From Loripinus fragilis (taxonomy: Eukaryota > Mollusca > Bivalvia > Lucinida > Lucinidae): 64,000 nt of DNA. This document shows positions 8,179 through 21,266 of the stretch, one piece after another. Both the position numbers and the translations under genes were made by a program. Where the stretch lies: assembly GCA_964019695.1 (NCBI GenBank), contig OZ026531.1, positions 8,007,701 to 8,071,700 of the forward strand, in the 5' to 3' direction. The first letter of the stretch is position 1. The number at the start of each line of letters is the position of its first letter. Under the pieces are notes generated by a model that did no database searches, was not told the DNA's origin, and saw nothing but the letters and a program-made list of their open reading frames with translations.

Positions 8179-10633
8179 CGCCCCGAAGCTTTACGCGCTT
8201 CCGTCTCGCGAACTACTATTTTCATCATGCCCACACGGGCATCAGTTTGTAGTACCGGAGACCGTCTACAAATGGTGAAAATTTCAAAGCGTTCCGTCGG
8301 GAAATTAAAAAGTTATGAGCATTAGAAGATCTTCCCATTAGGCCCCATTAGGCCACAGTAGCCGATCCGGCCTAAAACTTGCGCGGGTCACTTTCACGGA
8401 CGGGCTCGAAACTGGTGCCAGAAGTTAGCCCCCGACCAGAGCTTCATTGTGAGGCATTGCGTAAAATTTTCCGTCCCCCGAGTGCCGAGCAATAGCCCCT
8501 GAAAGGGCTTTCGGCACAATTTTCACGCCCTTATTTGAGCCACTTGTAGCCGAAGGAATTTTGCGCAAATGACTGAGAGGTGCTCCTGGGCACTGCTCAT
8601 CACTTTGCAATAGGTTCCGGGGCTTTTCGCGAAGGTCGCGTTTTCTCAAACTTTGAGGGCATTAGTGGGTGGGGTGTGAAAACCTCCGAATGCATGGTTC
8701 TCAGCTCCTGCTGTGGGCAGCAAGCCAATTTTTTTTTCCAAAATGTTGACCTATAAAAGAGCTTACTCGGGTGTGAAAATTATCATTGTGCGCGCGCGCC
8801 CCGGACCGCAATTATGATATTTCCTGTTTTCCCATAGGGCCCAAGGCAAATGGGGATAGCGGTTGCACGCGCTTTCTAAGGCTCTGATCGCTTTTAGATT
8901 TTGCACGCGGATAGGGCCAACAGAGGCGCAGGTATTGCCATGCGCACCCGCCCGCAACAATGTTTCGATACCGAGTTATCGGGGTGTGGAAGTCCGCCGC
9001 CCCGAAGCTTTACGCGCTTCCGTCTCGCGAACTACTATTTTCATCATGCCCACACGGACATCAGTTTGTAGTACCGGAGGCCGTCTACAAATGGTGAAAA
9101 TTTCAAAGCGTTCCGTCGGGAAATTAAAAAGTTATGAGCATTAGAAGATCTTCCCATTAGGCCCCATTAGGCCACAGTAGCCGATCCGGCCTAAAACTTG
9201 CGCGGGTCACTTTCACGGACGGGCTCGAAACTGGTGCCAGAAGTTAGCCCCCGACCAGAGCTTCATTGTGAGGCATTGCGTAAATTTTTCCGTCCCCCGA
9301 GTGCCGAGCAATAGCCCCTGAAAGGGCTTTCGGCACAATTTTCACGCCCTTATTTGAGCCACTTGTAGCCGAAGGAATTTTGCGCAAATGACTGAGAGGT
9401 GCTCCTGGGCACTGCTCATCACTTTGCAATAGGTTCCGGGGCTTTTCGCGAAGGTCGCGTTTTCTCAAACTTTGAGGGCATTAGTGGGTGGGGTGTGAAA
9501 ACCTCCGAATGCATGGTTCTCAGCTCCTGCTGTGGGCAGCAAGCCAATTTTTTTTCCAAAATGTTGACCTATAAAAGAGCTTACTCGGGTGTGAAAATTA
9601 TCATTGTGCGCGCGCGCCCCGGACCGCAATTATGATATTTCCTGTTTTCCCATAGGGCCCAAGGCAAATGGGGATAGCAGTTGCACGCGCTTTCTAAGGC
9701 TCTGATCGCTTTTAGATTTTGCACGCGGATAGGGCCAACAGAGGCGCAGGTATTGCCATGCGCACCCGCCCGCAACAATGTTTCGATACCGAGTTATCGG
9801 GGTGTGGAAGTCCGCCGCCCCGAAGCTTTACGCGCTTCCGTCTCGCGAACTACTATTTTCATCATGCCCACACGGACATCAGTTTGTAGTACCGGAGGCC
9901 GTCTACAAATGGTGAAAATTTCAAAGCGTTCCGTCGGGAAATTAAAAAGTTATGAGCATTAGAAGATCTTCCCATTAGGCCCCATTAGGCCACAGTAGCC
10001 GATCCGGCCTAAAACTTGCAAGGGTCACTTTCACGGACGGGCTCGAAACTGGTGCCAGAAGTTAGCCCCCGACCAGAGCTTCATTGTGAGGCATTGCGTA
10101 AATTTTTCCGTCCCCCGAGTGCCGAGCAATAGCCCCTGAAAGGGCTTTCGGCACAATTTTCACGCCCTTATTTGAGCCACTTGTAGCCGAAGGAATTTTG
10201 CGCAAATGACTGAGAGGTGCTCCTGGGCACTGCTCATCACTTTGCAATAGGTTCCGGGGCTTTTCGCGAAGGTCGCGTTTTCTCAAACTTTGAGGGCATT
10301 AGTGGGTGGGGTGTGAAAACCTCCGAATGCATGGTTCTCAGCTCCTGCTGTGGGCAGCAAGCCAATTTTTTTTCCAAAATGTTGACCTATAAAAGAGCTT
10401 ACTCGGGTGTGAAAATTATCATTGTGCGCGCGCGCCCCGGACCGCAATTATGATATTTCCTGTTTTCCCATAGGGCCCAAGGCAAATGGGGATAGCGGTT
10501 GCACGCGCTTTCTAAGGCTCTGATCGCTTTTAGATTTTGCACGCGGATAGGGCCAACAGAGGCGCAGGTATTGCCATGCGCACCCGCCCGCAACAATGTT
10601 TCGATACCGAGTTATCGGGGTGTGGAAGTCCGC
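8179..10633 (+). repeat. Monomers m11-m13
   Basis: Starts are 8179 (819 bp, nine T), 8998 and 9816. m11 corresponds to m20 and m38, which also follow a copy of the three-monomer unit and also have nine T. m12 and m13 are sisters, sharing GTAAATTTTTCC (near 9284 and 10102) and CACGGACATC (near 9056 and 9874). m13 ends in a CTTGCAAGGG-bearing neighbour (10016) that is also found at 17381 and 32101, linking this stretch to m22 and m40. Confidence 0.85.
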
Positions 10634-13087
10634 CGCCCCGAAGCTTTACGCGCTTCCGTCTCGCAAACTACTATTTTCATCATGCCCACACGGGCATCAG
10701 TTTGTAGTACCGGAGGCCGTCTACAAATGGTGAAAATTTCAAAGCGTTCCGTCGGGAAATTAAAAAGTTATGAGCATTAGAAGATCTTCCCATTAGGCCC
10801 CATTAGGCCACAGTAGCCGATCCGGCCTAAAACTTCCGCGGGTCACTTTCACGGACGGGCTCAAAACTGGTGCCAGAAGTTAGCCCCCGACCAGAGCTTC
10901 ATTGTGAGGCATTGCGTAAAATTTTCCGTCCCCCGAGTGCCGAGCAATAGCCCCTGAAAGGGCTTTCGGCACAATTTTCACGCCCTTATTTGAGCCACTT
11001 GTAGCCGAAGGAATTTTGCGCAAATGACTGAGAGGTGCTCCTGGGCACTGCTCATCACTTTGCAATAGGTTCCGGGGCTTTTCGCGAAGGTCGCGTTTTC
11101 TCAAACTTTGAGGGCATTAGTGGGTGGGGTGTGAAAACCTCCGAATGCATGGTTCTCAGCTCCTGCTGTGGGCAGCAAGCCAATTTTTTTTCCAAAATGT
11201 TGACCTATAAAAGAGCTTACTCGGGTGTGAAAATTATCATTGTGCGCGCGCGCCCCAGACCGCAATTATGATATTTCCTGTTTTCCCATAGGGCCCAAGG
11301 CAAATGGGGATAGCGGTTGTACGCGCTTTCTAAGGCTCTGATCGCTTTTAGATTTTGCACGCGGATAGGGCCAACAGAGGCGCAGGTATTGCCATGCGCA
11401 CCCGCCCGCAACAATGTTTCGATACCGAGTTATCGGGGTGTGGAAGTCCGCCGCCCCGAAGCTTTACGCGCTTCCGTCTCGCGAACTACTATTTTCATCA
11501 TGCCCACACGGGCATCAGTTTGTAGTACCGGAGGCCGTCTACAAATGGTGAAAATTTCAAAGCGTTCCGTCGGGAAATTAAAAAGTTATGAGCATTAGAA
11601 GATCTTCCCATTAGGCCCCATTAGGCCACAGTAGCCGATCCGGCCTAAAACTTCCGCGGGTCACTTTCACGGACGGGCTCAAAACTGGTGCCAGAAGTTA
11701 GCCCCCGACCAGAGCTTCATTGTGAGGCATTGCGTAAAATTTTCCGTCCCCCGAGTGCCGAGCAATAGCCCCTGAAAGGGCTTTCGGCACAATTTTCACG
11801 CCCTTATTTGAGCCACTTGTAGCCGAAGGAATTTTGCGCAAATGACTGAGAGGTGCTCCTGGGCACTGCTCATCACTTTGCAATAGGTTCCGGGGCTTTT
11901 CGCGAAGGTCGCGTTTTCTCAAACTTTGAGGGCATTAGTGGGTGGGGTGTGAAAACCTCCGAATGCATGGTTCTCAGCTCCTGCTGTGGGCAGCAAGCCA
12001 ATTTTTTTTCCAAAATGTTGACCTATAAAAGAGCTTACTCGGGTGTGAAAATTATCATTGTGCGCGCGCGCCCCGGACCGCAATTATGATATTTCCTGTT
12101 TTCCCATAGGGCCCAAGGCAAATGGGGATAGCGGTTGCACGCGCTTTCTAAGGCTCTGATCGCTTTTAGATTTTGCACGCGGATAGGGCCAACAGAGGCG
12201 CAGGTATTGCCATGCGCACCCGCCCGCAACAATGTTTCGATACCGAGTTATCGGGGTGTGGAAGTCCGCCGCCCCGAAGCTTTACGCGCTTCCGTCTCGC
12301 GAACTACTATTTTCATCATGCCCACACGGGCATCAGTTTGTAGTACCGGAGGCCGTCTACAAATGGTGAAAATTTCAAAGCGTTCCGTCGGGAAATTAAA
12401 AAGTTATGAGCATTAGAAGATCTTCCCATTAGGCCCCATTAGGCCACAGTAGCCGACCCGGCCTAAAACTTGCGCGGGTCACTTTCACGGACGGGCTCGA
12501 AACTGGTGCCAGAAGTTAGCCCCCGACCAGAGCTTCATTGTGAGGCATTGCGTAAAATTTTCCGTCCCCCGAGTGCCGAGCAATAGCCCCTGAAAGGGCT
12601 TTCGGAACAATTTTCACGCCCTTATTTGAGCCACTTGTAGCCGAAGGAATTTTGCGCAAATGACTGAGAGGTGCTCCTGGGCACTGCTCATCACTTTGCA
12701 ATAGGTTCCGGGGCTTTTCGCGAAGGTCGCGTTTTCTCAAACTTTGAGGGCATTAGTGGGTGGGGTGTGAAAACCTCCGAATGCATGGTTCTCAGCTCCT
12801 GCTGTGGGCAGCAAGCCATTTTTTTTTCCAAAATGTTGACCTATAAAAGAGCTTACTCGGGTGTGAAAATTATCATTGTGCGCGCGCGCCCTGGACCGCA
12901 ATTATGATATTTCCTGTTTTCCCATAGGGCCCAAGGCAAATGGGGATAGCGGTTGTACGCGCTTTCTAAGGCTCTGATCGCTTTTATATTTTGCACGCGG
13001 ATAGGGCCAACAGAGGCGCAGGTATTGCCATGCGCACCCGCCTGCAACAATGTTTCGATACCGAGTTATCGGGGTGTGGAAGTCCGC
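10634..13087 (+). repeat. Monomers m14-m16, start of the second long block
   Basis: Starts are 10634, 11452 and 12270. The markers repeat those of m2-m4 at +9,815: A at position 32 (10665), CTTCCGCGGG at 11651 and TTATATTTTG near 12986. m14 also has CTTCCGCGGG (10834) and a CCCCAG variant at 11257 that its counterparts lack, so its history is mosaic. m16 has private changes, including a disrupted stem-loop near 12606 and an A-to-T change lengthening the T run. Confidence 0.85.
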
Positions 13088-15540
13088 CGCCCCAAAGCTT
13101 TACGCGCTTCCGTCTCGCGAACTACTATTTTCATCATGCCCACACGGGCATCAGTTTGTAGTACCGGAGGCCGTCTACAAATGGTGAAAATTTCAAAGCG
13201 TTCCGTCGGGAAATTAAAAAGTTATGAGCATTAGAAGATCTTCCCATTAGGCCCCATTAGGCCACAGTAGCCGATCCGGCCTAAAACTTGCGTGGGTCAC
13301 TTTCACGGACGGGCTCGAAACTGGTGCCAGAAGTTAGCCCCCGACCAGAGCTTCATTGTGAGGCATTGCGTAAAATTTTCCGTCCCCCGAGTGCCGAGCA
13401 ATAGCCCCTGAAAGGGCTTTCGGCACAATTTTCACGCCCTTATTTGAGCCACTTGTAGCCGAAGGAATTTTGCGCAAATGACTGAGAGGTGCTCCTGGGC
13501 ACTGCTCATCACTTTGCAATAGGTTCCGGGGCTTTTCACGAAGGTCGCGTTTTCTCAAACTTTGAGGGCATTAGTGGGTGGGGTGTGAAAACCTCCGAAT
13601 GCATGGTTCTCAGCTCCTGCTGTGGGCAGCAAGCCAATTTTTTTTCCAAAATGTTGACCTATAAAAGAGCTTACTCGGGTGTGAAAATTATCATTGTGCG
13701 CGCGCGCCCTGGACCGCAATTATGATATTTCCTGTTTTCCCATAGGGCCCAAGGCAAATGGGGATAGCGGTTGTACGCGCTTTCTAAGGCTCTGATCGCT
13801 TTTAGATTTTGCACGCGGATAGGGCCAACAGAGGCGCAGGAATTTTCATGCACACCCGCCCGCAACAATGTTTCGATACCGAGTTATCGGGGTGTGGAAG
13901 TCCGCCGCCCCGAAGCTTTACGCGCTTCCGTCTCGCGAACTACTATTTTCATCATGCCCACACGGGCATCAGTTTGTAGTACCGGAGGCCGTCTACAAAT
14001 GGTGAAAATTTCAAAGCGTTCCGTCGGGAAATTAAAAAGTTATGAGCATTAGAAGATCTTCCCATTAGGCCCCATTAGGCCACAGTAGCCGATCCGGCCT
14101 AAAACTTGCACGGGTCACTTTCACGGACGGGCTCAAAAATGGTGCCAGAAGTTAGCCCCCGACCAGAGCTTCATTGTGAGGCATTGCGTAAAATTTTCCG
14201 TCCCCCGAGTGCCGAGCAATAGCCCCTGAAAGGGCTTTCGGCACAATTTTCACGCCCTTATTTGAGCCACTTGTAGCCGAAGGAATTTTGCGCAAATGAC
14301 TGAGAGGTGCTCCTGGGCACTGCTCATCACTTTGCAATAGGTTCCGGGGCTTTTCGCGAAGGTCGCGTTTTCTCAAACTTTGAGGGCATTAGTGGGTTGG
14401 GTGTGAAAACCTCCGAATGCATGGTTCTCAGCTCCTGCTGTGGGCAGCAAGCCAATTTTTTTTCCAAAATGTTGACCTATAAAAGAGCTTACTCGGGTGT
14501 GAAAATTATCATTGTGCGCGAAAGCCCCGGACCGCAATTATGATATTTCCTGTTTTCCCATAGGGCCCAAGGCAAATGGGGATAGCGGTTGCACGCGCTT
14601 TCTAAGGCTCTGTTCGCTTTTAGATTTTGCACGCGGATAGGGCCAACAGATGCGCAGGTATTGCCATGCGCACCCGCCCGCAACAATGTTTCGATACCGA
14701 GTTATCGGGGTGTGGAAGTCCGCCGCCCCGAAGCTTTACGCGCTTCCGTCTCGCGAACTACTATTTTCATCATGCCCACACGGGCATCAGTTTGTAGTAC
14801 CGGAGGCCGTCTACAAATGGTGAAAATTTCAAAGCGTTCCGTCGGGAAATTAAAAAAGTATGAGCATTAGAAGATCTTCCCATTAGGCCCCATAAGGCCA
14901 CAGTAGCCGACCCGGCCTAAAACTTGCGCGGGTCACTTTCACGGACGGGCTCGAAACTGGTGCCAGAAGTTAGCCCCCGACCAGAGCTTCATTGTGAGGC
15001 ATTGCGTAAAATTTTCCGTCCCCCGAGTGCCGAGCAATAGCCCCTGAAAGGGCTTTCGGCACAATTTTCACGCCCTTATTTGAGCCACTTGTAGCCGAAG
15101 GAATTTTGCGCAAATGACTGAGAGGTGCTCCTGGGCACTGCTCATCACTTTGCAATAGGTTCCGGGGCTTTTCGCGAAGGTCGCGTTTTCTCAAACTTTG
15201 AGGGCATTAGTGGGTGGGGTGTGAGAACCTCCGAATGCATGGTTCTCAGCTCCTGCTGTGGGCAGCAAGCCAATTTTTTTCCAAAATGTTGACCTATAAA
15301 AGAGCTTACTCGGGTGTGAAAATTATTATTGTGCGCGCGCGCCCTGGACCGCAATTATGATATTTCCTGTTTTCCCATAGGGCCCAAGGCAAATGGGGAT
15401 AGCGGTTGTACGCGCTTTCTAAGGCTCTGATCGCTTTTAGATTTTGCACGCGGATAGGGCCAACAGAGGCGCAGGTATTGCCATGCGCACCCGCCCGCAA
15501 CAATGTTTCGATACCGAGTTATCGGGGTGTGGAAGTCCGC
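13088..15540 (+). repeat. Three-monomer unit, copy A3 (m17-m19)
   Basis: Starts are 13088, 13906 and 14724; length 2,453 bp. It carries the full ordered marker set of A1, including the substitution cluster near 13841-13852, the AAA change near 14521, and seven T in m19. A3 shares GGGTTGGGTG (near 14395) with A4 only, and lacks the CCCGAGG of A1 and A2, giving the grouping (A1,A2) and (A3,A4). Confidence 0.9.
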
Positions 15541-18500
15541 CGCCCCGAAGCTTTACGCGCTTCCGTCTCGCGAACTACTATTTTCATCATGCCCACACGG
15601 GCATCAGTTTGTAGTACCGGAGACCGTCTACAAATGGTGAAAATTTCAAAGCGTTCCGTCGGGAAATTAAAAAGTTATGAGCATTAGAAGATCTTCCCAT
15701 TAGGCCCCATTAGGCCACAGTAGCCGATCCGGCCTAAAACTTGCGCGGGTCACTTTCACGGACGGGCTCGAAACTGGTGCCAGAAGTTAGCCCCCGACCA
15801 GAGCTTCATTGTGAGGCATTGCGTAAAATTTTCCGTCCCCCGAGTGCCGAGCAATAGCCCCTGAAAGGGCTTTCGGCACAATTTTCACGCCCTTATTTGA
15901 GCCACTTGTAGCCGAAGGAATTTTGCGCAAATGACTGAGAGGTGCTCCTGGGCACTGCTCATCACTTTGCAATAGGTTCCGGGGCTTTTCGCGAAGGTCG
16001 CGTTTTCTCAAACTTTGAGGGCATTAGTGGGTGGGGTGTGAAAACCTCCGAATGCATGGTTCTCAGTTCCTGCTGTGGGCAGCAAGCCAATTTTTTTTTC
16101 CAAAATGTTGACCTATAAAAGAGCTTACTCGGGTGTGAAAATTATCATTGTGCGCGCGCGCCCCGGACCGCAATTATGATATTTCCTGTTTTCCCATAGG
16201 GCCCAAGGCAAATGGGGATAGCGGTTGCACGCGCTTTCTAAGGCTCTGATCGCTTTTAGATTTTGCACGCGGATAGGGCCAACAGAGGCGCAGGTATTGC
16301 CATGCGCACCCGCCCGCAACAATGTTTCGATACCGAGTTATCGGGGTGTGGAAGTCCGCCGCCCCGAAGCTTTACGCGCTTCCGTCTCGCGAACTACTAT
16401 TTTCATCATGCCCACACGGGCATCAGTTTGTAGTACCGGAGGCCGTCTACAAATGGTGAAAATTTCAAAGCGTTCCGTCGGGAAATTAAAAAGTTATGAG
16501 CATTAGAAGATCTTCCCATTAGGCCCCATAAGGCCACAGTAGCCGACCCGGCCTAAAACTTGCGCGGGTCACTTTCACGGATGGGCTCGAAACTGGTGCC
16601 AGAAGTTAGCCCCCGACCAGAGCTTCATTGTGAGGCATTGCGTAAAATTTTCCGTCCCCCGAGTGCCGAGCAATAGCCCCTGAAAGGGCTTTCGGCACAA
16701 TTTTCACGCCCTTATTTGAGCCACTTGTAGCCGAAGGAATTTTGCGCAAATGACTGAGAGGTGCTCCTGGGCACTGCTCATCACTTTGCAATAGGTTCCG
16801 GGGCTTTTCGCGAAGGTCGCGTTTTCTCAAACTTTGAGGGCATTAGTGGGTGGGGTGTGAAAACCTCCGAATGCATGGTTCTCAGCTCCTGCTGTGGGCA
16901 GCAAGCCAATTTTTTTTCCAAAATGTTGACCTATAAAAGAGCTTACTCGGGTGTGAAAATTATCATTGTGCGCGCGCGCCCTGGACCGCAATTATGATAT
17001 TTCCTGTTTTCCCATAGGGCCCAAGGCAAATGGGGATAGCGGTTGTACGCGCTTTCTAAGGCTCTGATCGCTTTTAGATTTTGCATGCGGATAGGGCCAA
17101 CAGAGGCGCAGGTATTGCCATGCGCACCCGCCCGCAACAATGTTTCGATACCGAGTTATCGGGGTGTGGAAGTCCGCCGCCCCGAAGCTTTACGCGCTTC
17201 CGTCTCGCGAACTACTATTTTCATCATGCCCACACGGACATCAGTTTGTAGTACCGGAGGCCGTCTACAAATGGTGAAAATTTCAAAGCGTTCCGTCGGG
17301 AAATTAAAAAGTTATGAGCATTAGAAGATCTTCCCATTAGGCCCCATTAGGCCACAGTAGCCGATCCGGCCTAAAACTTGCAAGGGTCACTTTCACGGAC
17401 GGGCTCGAAACTGGTGCCAGAAGTTAGCCCCCGACCAGAGCTTCATTGTGAGGCATTGCGTAAAATTTTCCGTCCCCCGAGTGCCGAGCAATAGCCCCTG
17501 AAAGGGCTTTCGGCACAATTTTCACGCCCTTATTTGAGCCACTTGTAGCCGAAGGAATTTTGCGCAAATGACTGAGAGGTGCTCCTGGGCACTGCTCATC
17601 ACTTTGCAATAGGTTCCGGGGCTTTTCGCGAAGGTCGCGTTTTCTCAAACTTTGAGGGCATTAGTGGGTGGGGTGTGAAAACCTCCGAATGCATGGTTCT
17701 CAGCTCCTGCTGTGGGCAGCAAGCCAATTTTTTTTCCAAAATGTTGACCTATAAAAGAGCTTACTCGGGTGTGAAAATTATCATTGTGCGCGCGCGCCCC
17801 GGACCGCAATTATGATATTTCCTGTTTTCCCATAGGGCCCAAGGCAAATGGGGATAGCGGTTGCACGCGCTTTCTAAGGCTCTGATCGCTTTTAGATTTT
17901 GCACGCGGATAGGGCCAACAGAGGCGCAGGTATTGCCATGCGCACCCGCCCGCAACAATGTTTCGATACCGAGTTATCGGGGTGTGGAAGTCCGCCGCCC
18001 CGAAGCTTTACGCGCTTCCGTCTCGCGAACTACTATTTTCATCATGCCCACACGGGCATCAGTTTGTAGTACCGGAGGCCGTCTACAAATGGTGAAAATT
18101 TCAAAGCGTTCCGTCGGGAAATTAAAAAGTTATGAGCATTAGAAGATCTTCCCATTAGGCCCCATTAGGCCACAGTAGCCGACCCGGCCTAAAACTTGCG
18201 CGGGTCACTTTCACGGACGGGCTCGAAACTGGTGCCAGAAGTTAGCCCCCGACCAGAGCTTCATTGTGAGGCATTGCGTAAAATTTTCCGTCCCCCGAGT
18301 GCCGAGCAATAGCCCCTGAAAGGGCTTTCGGCACAATTTTCACGCCCTTATTTGAGCCACTTGTAGCCGAAGGAATTTTGCGCAAATGACTGAGATGTGC
18401 TCCTGGGCACTGCTCATCACTTTGCAATAGGTTCCGGGGCTTTTCGCGAAGGTCGCGTTTTCTCAAACTTTGAGGGCATTAGTGGGTGGGGTGTGAAAAC

Positions 18501-21266
18501 CTCCGAATGCATGGTTCTCAGCTCCTGCTGTGGGCAGCAAGCCAATTTTTTTTCCAAAATGTTGACCTATAAAAGAGCTTACTCGGGTGTGAAAATTATC
18601 ATTGTGCGCGCGCGCCCCGGACCGCAATTATGATATTTCCTGTTTTCCCATAGGGCCCAAGGCAAATGGGGATAGCGGTTGCACGCGCTTTCTAAGGCTC
18701 TGATCGCTTTTAGATTTTGCACGCGGATAGGGCCAACAGAGGCGCAGGTATTGCCATGCGCACCCGCCCGCAACAATGTTTCGATACCGAGTTATCGGGG
18801 TGTGGAAGTCCGCCGCCCCGAAGCTTTACGCGCTTCCGTCTCGCGAACTACTATTTTCATCATGCCCACACGGGCATCAGTTTGTAGTACCGGAGGCCGT
18901 CTACAAATGGTGAAAATTTCAAAGCGTTCCGTCGGGAAATTAAAAAGTTATGAGCATTAGAAGATCTTCCCATTAGGCCCCATAAGGCCACAGTAGCCGA
19001 CCCGGCCTAAAACTTGCGCGGGTCACTGTCACGGACGGGCTTGAAACTGGTGCCAGAAGTTAGCCCCCGACCAGAGCTTCATTGTGAGGCATTGCGTAAA
19101 ATTTTCCGTCCCCCGAGTGCCGAGCAATAGCCCCTGAAAGGGCTTTCGGCACAATTTTCACGCCCTTATTTGAGCCACTTGTAGCCAAAGGAATTTTGCG
19201 CAAATGACTGAGAGGTGCTCCTGGGCACTGCTCATCACTTTGCAATAGGTTCCGGGGCTTTTCGCGAAGGTCGCATTTTCTCAAACTTTGAGGGCATTAG
19301 TGGGTGGGGTGTGAAAACCTCCGAATGCATGGTTCTCAGCTCCTGCTGTGGGCAGCAAGCCAATTTTTTTCCAAAATGTTGACCTATAAAAGAGCTTACT
19401 CGGGTGTGAAAATTATCATTGTGCGCGCGCGCCCTGGACCGCAATTATGATATTTCCTGTTTTCCCATAGGGCCCAAGGCAAATGGGGATAGCGGTTGTA
19501 CGCGCTTTCTAAGGCTCTGATTGCTTTTAGATTTTGCACGCGGATAGGGCCAACAGAGGCGCAGGTATTGCCATGCGCACCCGCCCGCAACAATGTTTCG
19601 ATACCGAGTTATCGGGGTGTGGAAGTCCGCCGCCCCGAAGCTTTACGCGCTTCCGTCTCGCGAACTACTATTTTCATCATGCCCACACGGGCATCAGTTT
19701 GTAGTACCGGAGGCCGTCTACAAATGGTGAAAATTTCAAAGCGTTCCGTCGGGAAATTAAAAAGTTATGAGCATTAGAAGATCTTCCCATTAGGCCCCAT
19801 TAGGCCACAGTAGCCGATCCGGCCTAAAACTTGTGCGGGTCACTTTCACGGACGGGCTCGAAACTGGTGCCAGAAGTTAGCCCCCGACCAGAGCTTCATT
19901 GTGAGGCATTGCGTAAAATTTTCCGTCCCCCGAGTGCCGAGCAATAGCCCCTGAAAGGGCTTTCGGCACAATTTTCACGCCCTTATTCGAGCCACTTGTA
20001 GCCGAAGGAATTTTGCGCAAATGACTGAGAGGTGCTCCTGGGCACTGCTCATCACTTTGCAATAGGTTCCGGGGCTTTTCGCGAAGGTCGCGTTTTCTCA
20101 AACTTTGAGGGCATTAGTGGGTGGGGTGTGAAAACCTCCGAATGCATGGTTCTCAGCTCCTGCTGTGGGCAGCAAGCCAATTTTTTTTCCAAAATGTTGA
20201 CCTATAAAAGAGCTTACTCGGGTGTGAAAATTATCATTGTGCGCGCGCGCCCCGGACCGCAATTATGATATTTCCTGTTTTCCCATAGGGCCCAAGGCAA
20301 ATGGGGATAGCGGTTGCACGCGCTTTCTAAGGCTCTGATCGCTTTTAGATTTTGCACGCGGATAGGGCCAACAGAGGCGCAGGTATTGCCATGCGCACCC
20401 GCCCGCAACAATGTTTCGATACCGAGTTATCGGGGTGTGGAAGTCCGCCGCCCCGAAGCTTTACGCGCTTCCGTCTCGCGAACTACTATTTTCATCATGC
20501 CCACACGTGCATCAGTTTGTAGTACCGGAGGCCGTCTACAAATGGTGAAAATTTCAAAGCGTTCCGTCGGGAAATTAAAAAGTTATCAGCATTAGAAGAT
20601 CTTCCCATTAGGCCCCATTAGGCCACAGTAGCCGATCCGGCCTAAAACTTGCGCGGGTCACTTTCACGGACAGGCTCGAAACTGGTGCCAGAAGTTAGCC
20701 CCCGACCAGAGCTTCATTGTGAGGCATTGCGTAAAATTTTCCGTCCCCCGAGTGCCGAGCAATAGCCCCTGAAAGGGCTTTCGGCACAATTTTCACGCCC
20801 TTATTTGAGCCACTTGTAGCCGAAGGAATTTTGCGCAAATGACTGAGAGGTGCTCCTGGGCACTGCTAATCACTTTGCAATAGGTTCCGGGGCTTTTCGT
20901 GAAGGTTGCGTTTTCTCAAACTTTGAGGGCATTAGTGGGTGGGGTGTGAAAACCTCCGAATGCATGGTTCTAAGCTCCTGCTGTGGGCAGCAAGCCAATT
21001 TTTTTTCCAAAATGTTGACCTATAAAAGAGCTTACTCGGGTGTGAAAATTATCATTGTGCGCGCGCGCCCCGGACCGCAATTATGATATTTCCTGTTTTC
21101 CCATAGGGCCCAAGGCAAATGGGGATAGCGGTTGCACGCGCTTTCTAAGGCTCTGATCGCTTTTAGATTTTGCACGCGGATAGGGCCAACAGAGGCGCAG
21201 GTATTGCCATGCGCACCCGCCCGCAACAATGTTTTGATACCGAGTTATCGGGGTGTGGAAGTCCGC
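15541..21266 (+). repeat. Monomers m20-m26, right part of the second long block
   Basis: Starts are 15541 (819 bp), 16360, 17178, 17996, 18814 (817 bp), 19631 and 20449. Ordered markers match m38-m44 at +14,720: nine T in m20; TTGCATGCGG near 17083; CACGGACATC near 17236; CTGAGATGTG near 18395; TCACTGTCACGG near 19024 with TAGCCAAAGG near 19185; and six changes in m26 (20508, 20587, 20672, 20868, 20900-20907, 20971). Similarity to the later copy fades near 21070, before the C-to-T change at the end of m26. Confidence 0.9.
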
